Assembly: GCA_900768915.1 (NCBI GenBank)
Contig: CAAGEQ010000019.1
Coordinates: 1-64,000 of the forward strand
Length of the DNA: 64,000 nt
Direction: 5' to 3'
Source: Candidatus Gastranaerophilales bacterium
GTDB taxonomy: Bacteria > Cyanobacteriota > Vampirovibrionia > Gastranaerophilales > Gastranaerophilaceae
Shown: one piece after another, positions 61,677-64,000 of the stretch
Position numbering within the stretch: the stretch's first letter is position 1
How the letters are laid out: every line of letters begins with the position of its first letter
Position numbers and translations under genes: made by a program
Notes under the pieces: generated by a model
Database searches by the model: none
Told to the model about the DNA's origin: nothing
Seen by the model: only the letters and a program-made list of their open reading frames with translations

Positions 61677-63286
61677 AAAAAATAATCTCCATACTTCTAA
61701 CAATTCTTTTGTGTTCAAATATAGCAATCGCAAACACACTAGGAAATAGTATTTTAAAAGAAGAATATCCAGATAGTGACCTTGTTGAGCCACAAATAAA
61801 ATCTGTAACAGATGAAAATCTGACAATTCAGGGTAGTGTTCAAAACTCTATTGACATTACATTAGAAGATTGTCTAAAGTTTGCACTTGGAAACAATCCT
61901 AGAATCCAAGCAGCAATTCAAGATGTTTTTGCATCAGATGCTAGAATACGTCAAGCCTGGTCTAATTGGTTTCCACAAGTTTCCTGGCAAACTGGTTACA
62001 CAAGAATAAAACAACTTCAATTATCAGATGTTTTTAAACGTAACCTTATATTTAACTACTATGTATTAGGACAAGTTTCAGTATCCGAAATGTTATATGA
62101 TTTTGGAGTTACACAAAACCAAGTAACAATAAGAAAATTAGAAAATGAACAATATAAAATCACATTAACTTCTACTATAAATGAAGTTATATGTGATGTA
62201 AAAAATGCATACTACAATCTTTTGTATACATTTGAACAAAAACGTGTTGCTGAAGAAATGGTAAAAAGATATGATTTATTTTACCAACAAGCAAAAGCAT
62301 ACTACACAGCAGGTACAAAGCCAAAGGTTGACGTAACAATTGCAGAAGTAAACTTAAGTAATGCAAAACTAAATCTAATTGAAGCAGAAAATGCTGTTGA
62401 TATTGCAATGGCAAAACTAAATAACACAATGGGTTTACCTTATATGAATAAATATAATATCAATGACAAATTGAGATATAAACCTTGTGATATAACACTA
62501 GACCAAGCAGTTGAAGTTGCAAGAGAGGCTCGTCCTGACTACAAACTTGCAGACGTAAAAATTGAAACAGCAAGACAGAACTTACAACTTACAAAAAAAG
62601 CATGGGCACCACAGATTTCAGTAGAAGGACAATATCAAATTGGTGGACGCTCATTTGTATCTAACTATGGTTACAATTTAGGTGCTTATTTAAACTTTCC
62701 AACAATAAATGGAATGCTGATTAAAAATGAAATTAAAGAAGCCAAATCTTTACATTCAAGAGAGATTGCTAATGCTATGAATACAAAAAATAATATTTAT
62801 TTGGAAATTCAAAATGCATTTTACTCACTAAAAGAAAAACGTAGCAAAATACCGGTATCAACACTTAATGTAAAGCAAGCAAAAGAAAACTATGACCTTT
62901 CATTTGGTAGATACAAAGCAGGTGTTGGAAATCCTGTAGAATTAAAAGAAGCACAAGTTCAATTTAAAGATGCAGAATTACAATATTACAATACTTTGTA
63001 TGAATACAATACGGCAAGAGCGAATTTAGAAAAAGCAATCGGTAAAAATATTGTTGGCAATCAAATTACACTTGATTTGGACAAGAAAAAAATGAAAGCC
63101 GAAAATAAAAAATTAAAAGACGATGCAAAAAAAGCCCAACAAGAAGACGAAGCACTTAGAAAAGCAGATAAAAAACAAATAAAAGAATTTGTTATAGAAA
63201 ATAATAAACCTCAAAATACACAAGATAAAACTAAAACGAACAAAATTAAAAATTTCTTTAACAAAGACAAAAAAGAATTATCATAA
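61673..63286 (+). CDS. TolC-family outer-membrane channel
   Basis: 537 residues. Signal peptide (MKKIISILLTILLCSNIAIA, cleaved after Ala). The OEP repeats (about 65-255 and 270-455, LEDCLKFALGNNPRIQA and ITLDQAVEVAREARPDY) give the trimer channel. A Lys-rich 75-residue tail (about 465-537) is longer than in E. coli TolC and probably unstructured. The start overlaps the RND stop (ATGA), so this is the third gene of the exporter operon. Confidence 0.95.
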   Translation: MKKIISILLTILLCSNIAIANTLGNSILKEEYPDSDLVEPQIKSVTDENLTIQGSVQNSIDITLEDCLKFALGNNPRIQAAIQDVFASDARIRQAWSNWFPQVSWQTGYTRIKQLQLSDVFKRNLIFNYYVLGQVSVSEMLYDFGVTQNQVTIRKLENEQYKITLTSTINEVICDVKNAYYNLLYTFEQKRVAEEMVKRYDLFYQQAKAYYTAGTKPKVDVTIAEVNLSNAKLNLIEAENAVDIAMAKLNNTMGLPYMNKYNINDKLRYKPCDITLDQAVEVAREARPDYKLADVKIETARQNLQLTKKAWAPQISVEGQYQIGGRSFVSNYGYNLGAYLNFPTINGMLIKNEIKEAKSLHSREIANAMNTKNNIYLEIQNAFYSLKEKRSKIPVSTLNVKQAKENYDLSFGRYKAGVGNPVELKEAQVQFKDAELQYYNTLYEYNTARANLEKAIGKNIVGNQITLDLDKKKMKAENKKLKDDAKKAQQEDEALRKADKKQIKEFVIENNKPQNTQDKTKTNKIKNFFNKDKKELS

Positions 63287-63351
63287 ATAGTTTGATTATA
63301 ATTTATATTTTTACTAATATAAAAATATAAAAGGTAAAAGAGGAAACAAAG

Positions 63352-64000
63352 ATGCTTGATATTAAACTTATTAGAGAAAATCCTGAAAAGATAAACGAAT
63401 TACTAAAAAGACGTAATCCTGATTTATCTATTGATAAAGTTTTAGAAATTGATGAAGAAAGAAGAAAAGTTCAAACAAAAGCCGACGAATTACGTGCGAA
63501 AAGAAAATCTGAGTCACAAAAAATTGGTATGATGAAGAAAAATGGCGAAAATACAGACGCAATTCAAGCAGAAGTAAGAGAACTTGGTGATGAAATAAAA
63601 GTTCTTGAAGATAAACAAGTTGAATTAGATTCTGCACAAAAAGATTTATTATTACATATTCCAAATATACCTGATGAATCAACACCTATAGGACCAACAG
63701 AAGATTATAATGTTGAAGTTAAAAGAGAAGGTGAACCAACAAAATTTGATTTTGAATTTAAAGCACATTGGGATATTTGTGAAGAAAAAAATCTTGTAGA
63801 TTTTGAAAGAGGTGTAAAACTTTCTCAATCAAGATTCACTCTTTATAGAGGCAAAGGTGCAAGATTAGAAAGAGCAATTATCAATTTCTTCTTAGACCAA
63901 CATACAGAAAATGAAGGTTATGAAGAAATTTTACCACCATTCATGGCAAATGCAGCAACTATGACTGGTACAGGTCAACTTCCAAAGTTTGCAGAAGATA
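63352..64000 (+). CDS. serS: Serine--tRNA ligase (3' end outside window)
   Basis: The frame is open to the window edge; 216 complete codons are visible. MLDIKLIRENPEKI starts the N-terminal coiled-coil arm (about 1-105, seen in LGDEIKVLEDK), which contacts the tRNA-Ser long variable arm. Then come HIPNIPDEST, the catalytic-domain start KFDFEFKAHWDI, GARLERA, and ending at TGQLPKFAED. AGAGGAAA is the ribosome site. It pairs biologically with tRNA-Ser(CGA) at 15058. Confidence 0.96.
   Translation, partial: MLDIKLIRENPEKINELLKRRNPDLSIDKVLEIDEERRKVQTKADELRAKRKSESQKIGMMKKNGENTDAIQAEVRELGDEIKVLEDKQVELDSAQKDLLLHIPNIPDESTPIGPTEDYNVEVKREGEPTKFDFEFKAHWDICEEKNLVDFERGVKLSQSRFTLYRGKGARLERAIINFFLDQHTENEGYEEILPPFMANAATMTGTGQLPKFAED

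Overview
The window is low-GC DNA (A+T rich throughout, with long A/T runs between genes) from a diderm bacterium. It carries lipid A genes (lpxC, lpxD, fabZ), outer-membrane autotransporter and two-partner-secretion barrels, and a complete RND/TolC exporter. It also has oxygen-independent genes (nrdD/nrdG). A DUF512/TIGR03279-type radical SAM protein of the kind typical of cyanobacteria, together with several proteins I can only place as lineage-specific, suggests a gut member of the non-photosynthetic cyanobacterial sister group (Gastranaerophilales / Melainabacteria). That placement is inference; no 16S rRNA gene is present. No insertion sequence, prophage or CRISPR array was found.

Layout. 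1-4409: end of an autotransporter, panD, a two-component pair, tadA and a TIGR02757 gene. 4410-5221: long intergenic region with palindromic repeats. 5222-8098: first of three large proteins that start MGMS and end in a Phe-Ser or Phe-Ala after a Thr-Phe-Lys. 8309-11737 (minus): LysM protein, glyA, a WecA/TagO-type transferase and an unknown gene. 11912-14940: nadD-yqeK-panE overlapping operon and a membrane HExxH protein. 15058: tRNA-Ser(CGA). 15458-21568: 2036-residue Pmp-like autotransporter. 21670-22040: five tandem 78-bp palindromic repeats. 22087-27890: two divergent paralogues of the MGMS family. 28033-31280 (minus): small KPEMQVV protein, TpsB-type transporter, unknown membrane protein. 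31395: nadE. 33468-36290 (minus): four-gene cassette with a WG-repeat lipoprotein and a DUF1643 protein, divergent from an XRE regulator. 36887-41999: aminotransferase, GNAT, ribBA, ribE, PadR. 41983-47672: radical SAM protein, DedA, trkA-trkH, ferredoxin-nitroreductase. 48014-50906: nrdD-nrdG. 51021-53906 (minus): hldE2-like gene, lpxD, lpxC, fabZ. 54054: M49-like metallopeptidase. 57289-63286: MFP-RND-TolC efflux operon. 63352-end: serS, cut by the window edge.

Main new observation. The three MGMS genes (958, 931 and 892 residues) lack signal peptides, have conserved helical ends and unrelated middles, and each is preceded by a sequence that fits a flagellar sigma-28 (FliA/SigD) promoter. 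Each has TAAAG, exactly 16 bases after TAAA, then GCCGTWAA. They also share a TAGGGAAAAG leader and an upstream TGTAACRAAA motif. Conserved termini plus variable centre plus sigma-28 promoter is the logic of flagellin and hook-associated proteins, so a family of flagellar-regulon-controlled exported surface proteins is the leading hypothesis. No flagellar structural gene lies in the window, so this needs the rest of the genome.

Metabolic logic. panD and panE both serve pantothenate synthesis, nadD and nadE serve NAD, ribE-ribBA serve riboflavin, and trkA/trkH form a potassium uptake system. The minus-strand lipid A genes and the RND operon show an elaborate outer membrane.
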